NCBI RefSeq assembly: GCF_000948395.1
Contig: NZ_JYFN01000002.1
Coordinates: 93,658-139,962 of the forward strand
Reading direction: 5' to 3'
DNA from: Frankia torreyi
GTDB lineage: Bacteria > Actinomycetota > Actinomycetes > Frankiales > Frankiaceae
Length of the DNA stretch: 46,305 nucleotides
Shown: in pieces, positions 24,263 to 32,605 of the stretch
Position numbering within the stretch: the first letter of the stretch is position 1
How the letters are laid out: each line of letters begins with the position of its first letter
Made by a program: the position numbers and the translations under genes
The notes under the pieces: generated by a model
Told to the model about the DNA's origin: nothing
Databases searched by the model: none
What the model saw: the letters and a program-made list of their open reading frames with translations, nothing else

Positions 24263-25199
24263 ACCGTCCCTGCGTCGGTTGGCTGTCTGGTCGTCGGACC
24301 GGCTGCTTCGGATATGCGACGGTCGTTGCCTTGGGTGTGCGCTGTGCACTATCGGGGTCCTCATCGCCGCCCAGGCGGGTGGATGGGCGAGCCGTTCGGG
24401 CTGGGGGTTGCTGTACGGCGGGTGGGATGTCCGGAGGGGGCATCTGGGTTCGCAGGTAGAGGACGGCCGCGATGAGAACGGCCGCGCTGATGAGCTGACG
24501 CAGGTTGAGGGATTGACCGAGCCAGAGCCCTGCGAGGACGACACCGAAGACGGGTTCGAGAGCGGTGGCGGCGGAGGCCGCCTGCGAACCCGCCCGGGCG
24601 ACACCCCACGAAAACAGAACGAAAGGTGCGAGGGTGCCGAGAATGCCGACGAGCAGGACGTCGGGGAGATGGCGGGTGTCGGTGAGGATGCGTGGCCAGC
24701 CCTGCGGGGCCTGGATGATCACCCAGGCGAGTGCGGAGACGGCGAAGGCTCGGGCCATGGAGGAAGCCGCGCCGTAGGCGCGGCTGGAGCTTTCGCCGAG
24801 GACAGAGAACGACGCGACGGCGACAGCGGTCAGCAGGCCGTAGGCGAGACCGGTCAGACTGATCCGGCCGGTTCCGGCGGCCAGTCCGAACACGAGGGTG
24901 TGCCGAAACCGCGGGGGGTTCTCGCTGATGGAGGTCCGATCGCCGGCGCGGGCGTGCCAGAGGTAGCTGAACAGGCCAAGTCCCACGGCGGTGACGTACG
25001 TACGTGCCTCCACCAGCTCGAGAGGCGCGACTCCGGCGCGGAACGATTTGCCAGCGGTGGCGTCGAACGCCCACAGAACGGTCGCCGCGGTGACAGCGAG
25101 AAACCCGACCTGGCTCTGGGAACGGCCGGCCCGCGGCGGCGACGCGCCGCGGGCCGGCCGCCAGCTCAGGCGTGCCAGCGCAGGAGAACACTTCCCCAT
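24207..25199 (-). CDS. EamA/DMT-family transporter, internally shortened
   Basis: 330 aa as an open frame. Two EamA-type segments are present, but helices around the middle of the first repeat appear to be missing: after [10 protein letters not shown] and [13 protein letters not shown] the sequence jumps to [23 protein letters not shown], the start of the second repeat. About seven helices remain instead of ten. The second repeat is complete to [17 protein letters not shown]. Then follow about 90 polar residues not typical of the family, reaching into the convergent gene. ATG 25199 has GGAGGAGG upstream, but that sequence belongs to the fabH remnant, so the N-terminus may be artificial. Codon use is less GC-biased than around it. 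It may be non-functional. Confidence 0.6.
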   Translation of the reverse strand: MGKCSPALARLSWRPARGASPPRAGRSQSQVGFLAVTAATVLWAFDATAGKSFRAGVAPLELVEARTYVTAVGLGLFSYLWHARAGDRTSISENPPRFRHTLVFGLAAGTGRISLTGLAYGLLTAVAVASFSVLGESSSRAYGAASSMARAFAVSALAWVIIQAPQGWPRILTDTRHLPDVLLVGILGTLAPFVLFSWGVARAGSQAASAATALEPVFGVVLAGLWLGQSLNLRQLISAAVLIAAVLYLRTQMPPPDIPPAVQQPPARTARPSTRLGGDEDPDSAQRTPKATTVAYPKQPVRRPDSQPTQGRFTTRCARSSASSRGRRDG

Positions 25200-25383
25200 G
25201 TCATGCCTCCTCCGAAACCGAGCAGCAGGACGGTGGAACCGTCATCGAGGCGGCCGGCGCGGACGGCATCGTCAAGAGTGACACGGTGGTGTCGGTGGCA
25301 ACGAGTATCGCCAGGACGGCCGCCGGGACCACCTGCCAGACGAACTGCCGCACCTCGCGACCGTTCATCGGGAGCCTGTCCCC
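25166..25383 (-). pseudogene. Remnant of fabH (beta-ketoacyl-ACP synthase III), deleted and frameshifted
   Basis: Two pieces of KAS III are readable on the minus strand. Upstream (25383 to about 25280): [20 protein letters not shown], matching the MNGREV motif of FabH. Downstream, in another frame and ending at TGA 25166: [35 protein letters not shown], the conserved FabH C-terminus (GFGGGMTW). Between them about 70-80 residues, including the HQAN histidine and GNTS asparagine regions, are missing and the frame shifts. The N-terminal two thirds, with the active-site cysteine, are absent; a Tn3 transposase piece begins at the breakpoint. The EamA frame starts inside the GFGGG codons. Confidence 0.75.
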
Positions 25384-25825
25384 GTGTGCTCCCGGATGTG
25401 CGCCGCCTCCGGTGCACGCCGTGCCTTGACCCGCGGCAGGTCCCGCAGCGCCGCCACGATCGGCGCGCCGGCCGGCGTCGCACCCCCGGCGATTGTTTCG
25501 GCCAGCAGCTCCAGGAATCCGGTCACCGCGGCGTAGCGGGTGACCAGCTCGGTACGCCAGTCCGCGTCGTCGTCCTCGGCCTCGTCGGGTAGATACTCCG
25601 CGACCGTCGCCAGCGCCGCCTGCAGCTTCTCCCGCGGCACGGCCTGCTCGATCGCGGTCCACATCTCCGCCAGGGTCATCCCTGCCCGTCCCCTGCCAGT
25701 GGCACGTCGAGGAGCACGGTGACCGCAGCCGCGACCCGTCCGGCGGCCTTACGGAAGCGGGGCAGCGCCTTGAGCCGCTTGCTGTCGCTGACCCGTTCGG
25801 CGCGGGCCAGCAGCTTCGTCGCCAG
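25365..25825 (-). pseudogene. Fragment of a Tn3-family transposase (middle region)
   Basis: Two consecutive minus-strand frames joined by an ATGA overlap at 25676-25679 give about 150 residues resembling the middle of Tn3-family transposases: KLLARAERVSDSKRLKALPR, then MWTAIEQAVPREKLQAALATV, and [20 protein letters not shown] followed by [20 protein letters not shown]. The frame break after VLLDVPLAGDGQG, together with the absence of the N-terminal part and of the DDE domain, shows that it is dead. The downstream edge coincides with the fabH remnant. The assignment is from memory of the family pattern. Confidence 0.65.
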
Positions 25826-25956
25826 ACGTGCTGAGGGCGCTGTTCGGCTCCGGCTCGGCGCCGCGTCGCTGACGACAACCGGCCGCTGCCGGTCCCCGCA
25901 CTGCGCTGCGGGCTCGCACGTGCCGGCGGGGGCAGGTGGGCCGTGCGGAAGTGGAG

Positions 25957-26163
25957 TCAGTCGGCAGCGACCGCCTCGGCGGGGGCTCGAACACCGGGGC
26001 GGCGCAGGATCGCCTGGGCGGTGTCGCGCAGTTGGCGGGCGCGCAGGCTGAGGTCGGCGGGGTCCAGGTGCTCGGCGGCGTCGAGGATCGTCGCCCGGGC
26101 GCGGCGATGGTCGGCATACCGGGCCTGCTCGTCGGCGGTACGGCGTTCCTGCGGGGTGGCCAT
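25957..26163 (-). CDS. Small hypothetical protein (68 aa)
   Basis: 68 aa from ATG 26163 with AGGGAG about 5 nt upstream. It is charged and almost entirely helical by eye: two amphipathic helices (EQARYADHRRARATILDAAEHL and LSLRARQLRDTAQAILRR). No cysteines or membrane segment. It lies just upstream of the Tn3 fragment on the same strand and might be cargo of the lost element or an old host gene. I do not recognise a family. Confidence 0.5.
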   Translation of the reverse strand: MATPQERRTADEQARYADHRRARATILDAAEHLDPADLSLRARQLRDTAQAILRRPGVRAPAEAVAAD

Positions 26164-26229
26164 GTGTCTCCCTGGTGGGACGGGCCCCGGCGGCGGGATG
26201 CCGGTCGGGGTCTGCGCTGGTGACGGCGG

Positions 26230-26709
26230 GTGGGGAGCAACGGCAGTGGGCCCGCCCGCTCAGTGTGCGCCGGCACCGGTCGGCGAGACGGATTCGTGCC
26301 GGGGCCCACATCCCGTGAGGCGACTGTGCGCGGGCGGTCGGCCACTGGATCCCGGTCGGTCACGCTCGAAGCCGACCGCGGCGGGCGATGGCTGGTCAAC
26401 GGTGCGGTCGCGGCGGATCTGGAGGGCTTCCGCGACGTCGATCTGGAATCGTCGGCGGTGACGAACGCGCTGCCGGTCCGCCGGCTGGACCTGGCCGTCG
26501 GGCAGCGGGCCGACGCCCCGGCCGCCTACGTCCGCGCCGTCGATCTGACCGTCCACCGGCTGGAGCAGACCTACACCCGCGCCGCCGACGACGGATCATG
26601 TCAGCGCTACGACTACACCGATCCCACGTTCGCCTTCGCCTGCCAGCTCACCTACGACGACTCGGCGCTGGTCGTCAACTATCCAGGGATAGCCACCCGC
26701 GCGCTCTGA
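26230..26709 (+). CDS. Putative glycolipid-binding protein, N-terminally truncated
   Basis: The frame from GTG 26230 codes for 159 aa, but family similarity starts only near residue 43: SVTLEADRGGRWLVNG, then FRDVDLESSAVTNALPVRRLDL, LEQTYTRAADDGSCQRYDYTDP and ALVVNYPGIATRAL. This is the second half of the putative glycolipid-binding family (PF06475), whose members run to roughly 180-190 aa; the first 60-70 residues are replaced by unrelated Gly/Arg/Ser sequence. The break lies near the Tn3 and fabH remnants, so the gene probably lost its front during the same rearrangement. It may still be annotated as a gene but is unlikely to be functional. Confidence 0.65.
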   Translation: MGSNGSGPARSVCAGTGRRDGFVPGPTSREATVRGRSATGSRSVTLEADRGGRWLVNGAVAADLEGFRDVDLESSAVTNALPVRRLDLAVGQRADAPAAYVRAVDLTVHRLEQTYTRAADDGSCQRYDYTDPTFAFACQLTYDDSALVVNYPGIATRAL

Positions 26710-26748
26710 ACGCTCTCGGGACGGCGCCGTGGGCATCGATCCGATCGC

Positions 26749-27324
26749 TCAGGGCCGCAGAGTCGCGGCGCAGTCCTGCCACGCCACGGCACTGAGGAGC
26801 GGACGCGTGCGGGCGAACAGGGCGTGCAGACGGGGACCGACCTCCGCGGCGAACGTCGGATTGTGCCGGGCAAGGTCGAGTTCGTTGGCGGCGGTGAGCT
26901 CCATGAACTCCCGTAGCTCCCTGCCGCGGACCGGTTGCACCCGGCCGGTGAACCGGTCGCGGAATTCCACCTGTGAGGCGGCGGAGAGGCGAGGGTAGAC
27001 CCAGGCTCGATCGCAGCTGGCATACCGGTAGACCAACGTCTCGACGTCCGCGCCCACCATCGTGGCCACCTCGCAGCGCCGGGAGAGGTCCACCAGATGC
27101 GGGGCGAACCCGTCGGTGCCGTAGACGGCGTGGCATAGACCCGCCACCTGCAGCACGCTGTCGGCCCGCCACCGCGCGAGCAGGTCACGCACGCGCAGCA
27201 GATGGTCGAACAGGGTGCCGCCGGGATGGTCGATCCTGGCCGCTCCCCAGGACAGCAGAAGATCTTCGGCTCCGATGGCCGTCGGGTCGTCGTCGCCGAG
27301 ACAGTCGCCGATCACGGGCACCAT
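26749..27324 (-). CDS. DUF6817-like protein (HD-like metal-binding pattern)
   Basis: 191 aa from ATG 27324; the longer open frame to 27771 is antisense to the ArsR gene and is Arg/Gly-rich shadow. The core reads HPGGTLFDHLLRVRDLLARWRADSVLQVAGLCHAVYGTDGF, in which the spaced His residues (LFDH, LCHAVYGT) look like a degenerate HD-domain metal site. It continues with VDLSRRCEVATMVGADVETLVYRYASCDR and an ELTAANELDLARHNP segment. The family is often found near biosynthetic genes and has no assigned reaction as far as I know. Cytosolic. Confidence 0.72.
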   Translation of the reverse strand: MVPVIGDCLGDDDPTAIGAEDLLLSWGAARIDHPGGTLFDHLLRVRDLLARWRADSVLQVAGLCHAVYGTDGFAPHLVDLSRRCEVATMVGADVETLVYRYASCDRAWVYPRLSAASQVEFRDRFTGRVQPVRGRELREFMELTAANELDLARHNPTFAAEVGPRLHALFARTRPLLSAVAWQDCAATLRP

Positions 27325-27426
27325 CGTCCCAGGCGCGGACTTACCATGACGGCGGGACCGGCAACGGCGTGACGGTCGCCCGGTGACGGGTTGCCGGCTG
27401 CCGGTCCGCGCCGCAGGGAGATGGTC

Positions 27427-27783
27427 ATGACGCAGTCGACGGCCGCCGACGGGCCGGTCCGGACGCCGGCGCGCACGCAGAGCCTCACGCATCGCGACCC
27501 GGCGCAGGTCAGCCTGCAGGAGGCCCTCGACGCCCTCGGGGACCCGGTGCGCCGCGCCATCCTGCGCATGCTGGCCGACCACCCGGACTGGACGCTGCCC
27601 TGCGGCAGCTTCGAGGTGCCCGTCAGCGCGGCCACCCGCAGCCACCACTTCGCGGTGCTGCGCGCGACCGGACTGCTCGAGCAGCGCGACACCGGCCCCC
27701 GCCGGTTCAACCGGCTGCGCCGGGCCGAGTTCGACGATCGTTTCCCCGGGCTGCTCGACCTCGTCCTGCACGAGGACCCCTGA
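27427..27783 (+). CDS. ArsR-type winged helix-turn-helix regulator
   Basis: 118 aa from ATG 27427, with AGGGAG upstream (ATG 27421 is in frame too). The domain LQEALDALGDPVRRAILRMLADHPDW, then VSAATRSHHFAVLRATGLLEQRDTGPRRFNRLRRAEFDDRFPGLLDLVL is the ArsR fold, with the recognition helix in ATRSHHFAVLRATGL. No metal-binding cysteine pair is visible (only one cysteine), so it is likely a non-metal sensor. The gene is followed 121 nt later by a YciI-like gene in the same direction. Confidence 0.85.
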   Translation: MTQSTAADGPVRTPARTQSLTHRDPAQVSLQEALDALGDPVRRAILRMLADHPDWTLPCGSFEVPVSAATRSHHFAVLRATGLLEQRDTGPRRFNRLRRAEFDDRFPGLLDLVLHEDP

Positions 27784-27904
27784 GGACCCCTGAGAACGTC
27801 GGAAGATGTCCGAGGACGTCTACTGATCCGGCTACCGACCCCGCAGCCGGGCTCGCCACCGCGGGCGCACGGCGCGTTCCCCGCAGAAGGGTGCCTTCCT
27901 GCCG

Positions 27905-28207
27905 ATGTTCGTCATCGTGCTCCGTTACCTTCGCCCGATCGAGGAGGTCGACCGGCTGCTGGCCGAGCATCGCGACTACCTGGCCCGCTACTACGACCAG
28001 GGCGTGTTCCTGCTCTCCGGCCCGCGCACGCCGCGCACCGGCGGGGTCATCCTCGCCGACGGCGTCGACCGCGCGACGCTGGAACGCATCCTCGCCGAGG
28101 ACCCCTTCCAGCAGGCGGGCGTGACCGCCACGGACATCATCGTGTTCGCCCCCGTCGGGCGGTCCCATCCCGACCTCGCCCGGTTCCTCCCCGCATCCCC
28201 GGACTGA
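27905..28207 (+). CDS. YciI family protein (YCII-related)
   Basis: 100 aa from ATG 27905. Single ferredoxin-like domain: MFVIVLRYLRPIEEVDRLLAEHRDYLARYYDQGVFLLSGPRTPRTGGVILAD, with the conserved HRDYL histidine and the SGP turn. The end LERILAEDPFQQAGVTATDIIVFAP is typical. YciI proteins are dimers that may catalyse small reactions (for example dehydration or dechlorination in relatives). It is downstream of an ArsR gene and convergent with the epimerase; the gap 28208-28345 has CGCCGCTGGC-type repeats but no gene. Confidence 0.88.
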   Translation: MFVIVLRYLRPIEEVDRLLAEHRDYLARYYDQGVFLLSGPRTPRTGGVILADGVDRATLERILAEDPFQQAGVTATDIIVFAPVGRSHPDLARFLPASPD

Positions 28208-28345
28208 CGGCCCGGCGGCTCGCGGTCAGTCCGCGACGACGGCGCAGCAGATCATGGACGGCGGCGCGCGGAGCGGTTCGACCGCGGGTCGCCGCCGCTG
28301 GCCCCTGCGCCGCTGGCGCCGCGTGCGCCTGCGCCGCTCTACGGT

Positions 28346-29218
28346 CTACTTCGCGCGGGAAGGTCGCCAGCGGTGCCGCGGTGCCCAGCCCAGCAGCGTG
28401 CGCGCACCCGAGGTGTCGATCAGTGCCCGGAACGGATCCTGGAGATACTCCGCTCCCCCGCGCCAGGCGACGTCGGGGAGCAGCCGCGTGACCAGGGTAC
28501 GGGCGTCGTCGTGGGCGGAGGAGATGTCGGCCGCGCACAGCAGCAGCCGATGGTGCCCGGCAAGCGGAGCGGTCAGCGCCCGTTCGACCGCCGACGCGAG
28601 GTCCCGCACGTCGAGGAAGGCGCCGTACTCCCAGATCGGCGACCATTCGAAGGCGGGATCGTCACGTCGGGCCCGCCGTATCCCGGCGTAGGTCTGTTCG
28701 GTGAACACCCCGGGTGGGCGCAGGCAGACTGTGTAGACGCCGGTCGCGGCGGTGGCCGCCTCGCACATCTGCTCGGCCAGCCATTTCGATATCCCGTACG
28801 CACCCGCCGGGCGGGTGGGATGGCGGTCATCGAGGGGAAGGTAGGACGGCCGGCCGCGGCCGGCGAAACAGCCCAGCACGTCCACGCTGCTCATGACGAC
28901 CACCCGGGGCAGACCGTGCCGTTCGGCTGCCCGCAGCACGTTGCTCGTCCCGACCACGTTGGTCTCGAACACCCGCGTGTCCGTGCCGGTCGTGGCCGGT
29001 CCGAACTCCGCCAGGCCCGGATCGTCGACCGGCTCGTCGAGGGCGGCCAGGTGCACGATGGCCCCGCAGCCCGCGGACATCCGCTCGAGATCGGCGCCGT
29101 CGCGTACGTCGTGCCCGTTCACCAGATCGAATCCCATCGTCTGGTGTCCGGCCAACGTCAGCGCCGCTGTCACGGCCCGGCCCACCAGCCCCCGGTCTCC
29201 GGTTACCAGAACACGCAC
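28346..29218 (-). CDS. NAD-dependent epimerase/dehydratase (extended SDR)
   Basis: 290 aa from GTG 29218. N-terminal MRVLVTGDRGLVGRAV (GxxGxxG-type loop), then GAIVHLAALDEPV, ETNVVGTSNVLRAAERHGLPRVVVMSSVDVLG (catalytic Ser region) and AYGISKWLAEQM with the YxxxK pair. The rest includes LRPPGVFTEQTY. The overall length is about 300, normal for the family. It may act on a nucleotide sugar or another polyol substrate, which cannot be told. The gap to the lipoprotein end (29219-29321) has no gene. Confidence 0.88.
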   Translation of the reverse strand: MRVLVTGDRGLVGRAVTAALTLAGHQTMGFDLVNGHDVRDGADLERMSAGCGAIVHLAALDEPVDDPGLAEFGPATTGTDTRVFETNVVGTSNVLRAAERHGLPRVVVMSSVDVLGCFAGRGRPSYLPLDDRHPTRPAGAYGISKWLAEQMCEAATAATGVYTVCLRPPGVFTEQTYAGIRRARRDDPAFEWSPIWEYGAFLDVRDLASAVERALTAPLAGHHRLLLCAADISSAHDDARTLVTRLLPDVAWRGGAEYLQDPFRALIDTSGARTLLGWAPRHRWRPSRAK

Positions 29219-29321
29219 GGCCCGACAGCCAACCAGCCCGCCCCCCTGTTGCGCGAGTCATATTTCGGCGGAGAAGTCCGCGGCGGAGCGCCGCGCCTGC
29301 ACGGCGAGGAGACCGGCTGCT

Positions 29322-29825
29322 TCACGGGAGTCTGGCCACGATGAGATCACCGAGGTGGCGGGCGGTGCCGGGGGCGGCTCCTGCTCCGACGACGACCGAG
29401 ATGTAGGCCGCGCCCTTCAGGAGGTGGACTTCCTGGACGTTGCCGGGGCTGGTGTAGCTGTAGCCCACGTAGCCGGCACCCGACAGGTCCTGCTGCGGCC
29501 GTTGGGCCGGCGCCGCGCGCGACGACTGGTAGCCCGCCTCGGCGTCCTTCGCCGAGCTCCACACGGTGACGAACCCTTTCGAGGACTGGAAGGTGCAGCC
29601 GATCGCATCGGTGTCTCCCTCGGAGGCCCCCTGGCGACCCGGACTCCAGGACGCCTCGATCGCGGCCCGAACCTCCGGAGCGTGCAGCAGGGAGCAGGGC
29701 GGCACCGGCCGGGGCGCCGCCGCACCCGACGCCGACGAACAGGACGCCGTCACCACACAGGAGACGAGCACCGCACCCGAGGCGAACGCAAGACGAACCA
29801 TCCGGTAACTGTGCACCAGATCCAT
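29322..29825 (-). CDS. Secreted lipoprotein, DUF3558-like
   Basis: 167 aa from ATG 29825, 2 nt after the CobE-like gene's stop, which argues for this start. The signal peptide has RMVRLAFASGAVLVSCVV and a lipobox VTAS-C (C29). The mature part begins SSASGAAAPRPVPPCSLLHAPEVRAAI, with PC-LL and two further cysteines, then a GCTFQSSKGFVTV strand-type segment: this is the DUF3558 pattern of small actinobacterial lipoproteins. It is exported and anchored to the outer face of the membrane. Its position at the end of the cobalamin operon may mean a role in uptake, but could also be chance. Confidence 0.8.
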   Translation of the reverse strand: MDLVHSYRMVRLAFASGAVLVSCVVTASCSSASGAAAPRPVPPCSLLHAPEVRAAIEASWSPGRQGASEGDTDAIGCTFQSSKGFVTVWSSAKDAEAGYQSSRAAPAQRPQQDLSGAGYVGYSYTSPGNVQEVHLLKGAAYISVVVGAGAAPGTARHLGDLIVARLP

Positions 29826-29827
29826 GA

Positions 29828-30337
29828 TCACGGGCGTGGAACCGAGCCGCTGACTCCTGACCTCGACGAGGTTGTCCTCCGTGGCGCCTGACCTGGCCAC
29901 CCGGATGTGTGCGCGCGGTGCGGGCTGTGGCGGGCGACGGCGATCGTGGCGCGCCGGCCGGTGCGTTTGGGGAGCAGCAGGACCGGTCGTGGCGCGGCCG
30001 GGTCGAGATCCGGGTCGAGGGGAAGCAGGCAGGCCGCCTCGGCGACGCTCGGTGTGCCGAGTGCGGCGCGCGCGGCGGCGCTGGGGTGGGGGACGTCGAC
30101 CGTGGCCAGGCGGTGCGGGGGGTATCCCGCGACGGGCCAGCGATGGTGGTCGGCGGCGGCGACGATGCCCGCCTCGTCGCGGCGGGCGGCGACGGTGGCC
30201 AGCAGGCGCACGGCGCCCGCCGGCACGCCGAGTTCGCGCAGCGCCGCGTCGATGAGCGCGAGGATCTCCGCCGCGTCGACCCCGGGGCGCGCGCCGACGC
30301 CGACGACCAGGTCGGCTGCGGTCCGGGCGGTTGCCAT
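29828..30337 (-). CDS. cobE: Cobalamin biosynthesis protein CobE / CbiG C-terminal domain
   Basis: 169 aa from ATG 30337, 7 nt after the cobB stop. The pattern VVGVGARPGVDAAEILALIDAALRELGVPAGAVRLLATVAARRDEAGIVAAADHHRWPV is the CbiG-C/CobE fold, including GVGARPG and the SVAEAACL segment near residue 115. In CbiG this half is fused to the lactone-opening part; stand-alone CobE occurs in aerobic cobalamin producers, with unclear exact role. The last 30 residues (SPHRAHTSGWPG and following) are Arg/Ser-rich and not part of the domain. It lies in the riboswitch-controlled operon. Confidence 0.82.
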   Translation of the reverse strand: MATARTAADLVVGVGARPGVDAAEILALIDAALRELGVPAGAVRLLATVAARRDEAGIVAAADHHRWPVAGYPPHRLATVDVPHPSAAARAALGTPSVAEAACLLPLDPDLDPAAPRPVLLLPKRTGRRATIAVARHSPHRAHTSGWPGQAPRRTTSSRSGVSGSVPRP

Positions 30338-30344
30338 CGGAGGG

Positions 30345-31991
30345 TCAGGCCGCGCCGGGCCGGCGGCCGTCGCTGCCGGGAATGCCGGGAATGCCGGGAA
30401 TGCCGTGACTGCCGTGGGTGTCGGGGATGCCGGGGTGGGAGGGCGGGTCGGGGTGGCGGGTGTCGGCGGCATTGTCGCGGCGGTATGCGCGCGCGGCGGC
30501 AATCAGGCCGGTGGCGATCTGGGGTCGGCCGGCCCAGTGCAGGTGCAGGTAGGAGGCGTGCACCCGGCGGTGGACGAAGCCCTCGGCCAGCCAGCGCGAC
30601 GGCGCCTCGGCCGGTCCCGTCACCGGGGGCGCGCCACCCAGGCGCGGCGACCCGGGGGGCGGCGCGGGTGGTAGCGTCGCGCCGGCAGGGGCGGTGGGCG
30701 CCGGGTCGACGACGGGCAGCCACCAGGCGGCCGGGGGGCCGCCGGCAGGCGGGGCAAGCAGGACAGTGCGGTGGAACTCGTGGGCGGCCAGGACGCTGCC
30801 GGCCGGCGCCAGCGGGCTGGGCGTGGCGGCGACCGCCCGGCGGTAGCCGAGGGTGAGCCGCGGGCCCATCACCGCGGCGACGTCGAGGACGGCGCACATC
30901 GGCGCGCCGTCGAGGCTGCGGGCCAGGTACAGCAGGCCGGCGCACTCGGCGGCGACGGGCGCGCCGCGGGCGGCGAACGCGGCGATCTCGCCGCGTAGCC
31001 GGGTGTTGGCGGTGAGCGCGCCGACGTGTTCCTCGGGGAAGCCCCCGCCGATGATCAGCGCGTCGGTGCCGGCGGGCAGCGTGTCGTCGCGCAGCGGGTC
31101 GACGGCGACGACGTCCGCGCCGGCGGCGGTGAGCAGCTCGACGTGCTCGGCGTAGCCGAAGGTGAACGCCGCCCCACCGGCGACGGCGATCCGCGGCGGC
31201 CGGCCCGCCGCCGTGCCTCCCACGGTGGCCAGCGCCGCAGCCGGGTCCCAGGCCTCGGTGCGCAGCGGCGGGGCGGCGCGGGCGACGCGCAGCAGACCGT
31301 CGAGGTCGCAGGAGGCGGCGACGAGCGCGCCGAGGCGGTCGACGGCGTCGAGCGCGGCCGGGCGGCGTTCGGCGGCGGGCACCAGGCCCAGGTGACGCGA
31401 CGGGGTGTGCACGGACTGCTCGCGGGGGACCGCGCCGAACACCGCCACCCCGATGCCGCCCAGCGCCTCGGTGAGCAGCTCGCGGTGGCGCGGCGAGCCG
31501 ACCCGGTTGAGGATCACCCCGGCCAGGTGGATGCGCCGGTCGAACGACCGGAACCCGGCGACGAGCGCGGCGATGGACCGGGCCGCGCCGGAGACGTCGA
31601 CGACGAGGATGACCGGAGCGTCGAGCAGCCGGGCGACATGCGCGGTGGAGGCGTGGTCGGCGGCCTCGCCGGGCTGCGGGCGGGCGACCCCGTCGAACAG
31701 GCCCATCACGCCCTCGACGACGGCGACGTCGGCACCGCGCGCGCCGTGGGCGAACAGCGGGGCCAGGCGCGCCGGGCCGCACAGCACCGCGTCCAGGTTG
31801 CGTCCGGGGCGGCCGGTGGCCAGCGCGTGGTAGCCGGGGTCGATGTAGTCGGGGCCGACCTTGTGCGGGGAGACGCGCAGCCCGCGGGCGCGCAGCGCGG
31901 CCATCAGCCCGGTGGTCACCGTCGTCTTGCCGGCGCCGCTGGTCGGGGCGGCCAGCACGAGGCGGGGCAGCGCGAGCGGCGCGCTCACCAC
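30345..31991 (-). CDS. cobB: Cobyrinate a,c-diamide synthase
   Basis: 548 aa from GTG 31991 (GTGGTG; the second GTG is also possible). Domain 1 is an ATP-dependent dethiobiotin-synthetase-like P-loop domain: Walker A APTSGAGKTT (residues 15-24), KVGPDYIDPGYH, and VVEGVMGLFDG. Domain 2 is a class I glutamine amidotransferase with the active-site cysteine in VAAECAGLLYL and a late HEFHRT histidine. The enzyme amidates the a and c side chains of cobyrinate using glutamine and ATP. The C-terminus carries a tail with repeated GIP units from a 9-bp repeat at about 30379-30410 that is not part of the enzyme. Gap to cobO is 4 nt. Confidence 0.95.
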   Translation of the reverse strand: MVSAPLALPRLVLAAPTSGAGKTTVTTGLMAALRARGLRVSPHKVGPDYIDPGYHALATGRPGRNLDAVLCGPARLAPLFAHGARGADVAVVEGVMGLFDGVARPQPGEAADHASTAHVARLLDAPVILVVDVSGAARSIAALVAGFRSFDRRIHLAGVILNRVGSPRHRELLTEALGGIGVAVFGAVPREQSVHTPSRHLGLVPAAERRPAALDAVDRLGALVAASCDLDGLLRVARAAPPLRTEAWDPAAALATVGGTAAGRPPRIAVAGGAAFTFGYAEHVELLTAAGADVVAVDPLRDDTLPAGTDALIIGGGFPEEHVGALTANTRLRGEIAAFAARGAPVAAECAGLLYLARSLDGAPMCAVLDVAAVMGPRLTLGYRRAVAATPSPLAPAGSVLAAHEFHRTVLLAPPAGGPPAAWWLPVVDPAPTAPAGATLPPAPPPGSPRLGGAPPVTGPAEAPSRWLAEGFVHRRVHASYLHLHWAGRPQIATGLIAAARAYRRDNAADTRHPDPPSHPGIPDTHGSHGIPGIPGIPGSDGRRPGAA

Positions 31992-31995
31992 GCGC

Positions 31996-32604
31996 TTACC
32001 ATTCGATCCCCCGCTGCCCCTTCTGCCCGGCGTCCATCGGATGACGGATCTTCGTCATCTCGGTGACGAGGTCGGCGGCGTCGAGCAGCTCCTGCGGGGC
32101 GCGCCGGCCGGTGACGACGACGTGCTGGCGGCCCGGGCGGGTGCGCAGGGTCTCGACGACCTCGGCGACGTCGAGCCAGCCCCAGCGCAGCGGGTAGGTC
32201 AGCTCGTCGAGCACGTAGAGCCGGTAGGTCTGCGCGGCCAGGTCGCGGCGGATCTGCGCCCAGCCTTCCGCGGCCGCGGCCGCGGGATCGCCGTCGGGAT
32301 CGACGCGGTCACGTACCCAGCTCCACCCGGAGCCCATCTTGTGCCAGTCGACGGTGCCGCCCGCGCCGGAGTCGGCGAGCACCCGCAGGGCGCGTTCCTC
32401 GCCGATGCGCCACTTGGCGGACTTGACGAACTGGAACACCCCGACCGGCCAGCCCTGCGACCAGGCGCGCAACGCCAGGCCGAACGCGGCGGTCGACTTC
32501 CCCTTGCCGTCGCCGGTGTGCACGATCAGCAGCGGCCGGTCGCGGCGTTCGCGGGTGGTCAGTCCGTCGTCGGGGACGCTGGCCGGCTGCCCCTGCGGCG
32601 CCAT
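31996..32604 (-). CDS. cobO: Cob(I)yrinic acid a,c-diamide adenosyltransferase
   Basis: 202 aa from ATG 32604, one base after the chelatase stop. It has the P-loop HTGDGKGKST (residues 29-38), FQFVKSAKWRIGEERAL, the YVLDELTYPLRWGWLD segment and the VTGRRAPQELLDAADLVTEM end, all typical of the BtuR/CobO-type adenosyltransferase. The enzyme transfers the 5'-deoxyadenosyl group of ATP to the cobalt of reduced corrinoid. It fits between the chelatase (cobalt insertion) and CobB as part of the late pathway. The substrate naming follows the operon context. Confidence 0.95.
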   Translation of the reverse strand: MAPQGQPASVPDDGLTTRERRDRPLLIVHTGDGKGKSTAAFGLALRAWSQGWPVGVFQFVKSAKWRIGEERALRVLADSGAGGTVDWHKMGSGWSWVRDRVDPDGDPAAAAAEGWAQIRRDLAAQTYRLYVLDELTYPLRWGWLDVAEVVETLRTRPGRQHVVVTGRRAPQELLDAADLVTEMTKIRHPMDAGQKGQRGIEW

Positions 32605-32605
32605 C

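Noticed and set aside
27325-27771. N-terminal extension of the DUF6817-like gene
   Set aside because: Antisense to the ArsR gene, whose domain is clear; the extension has no recognisable sequence.
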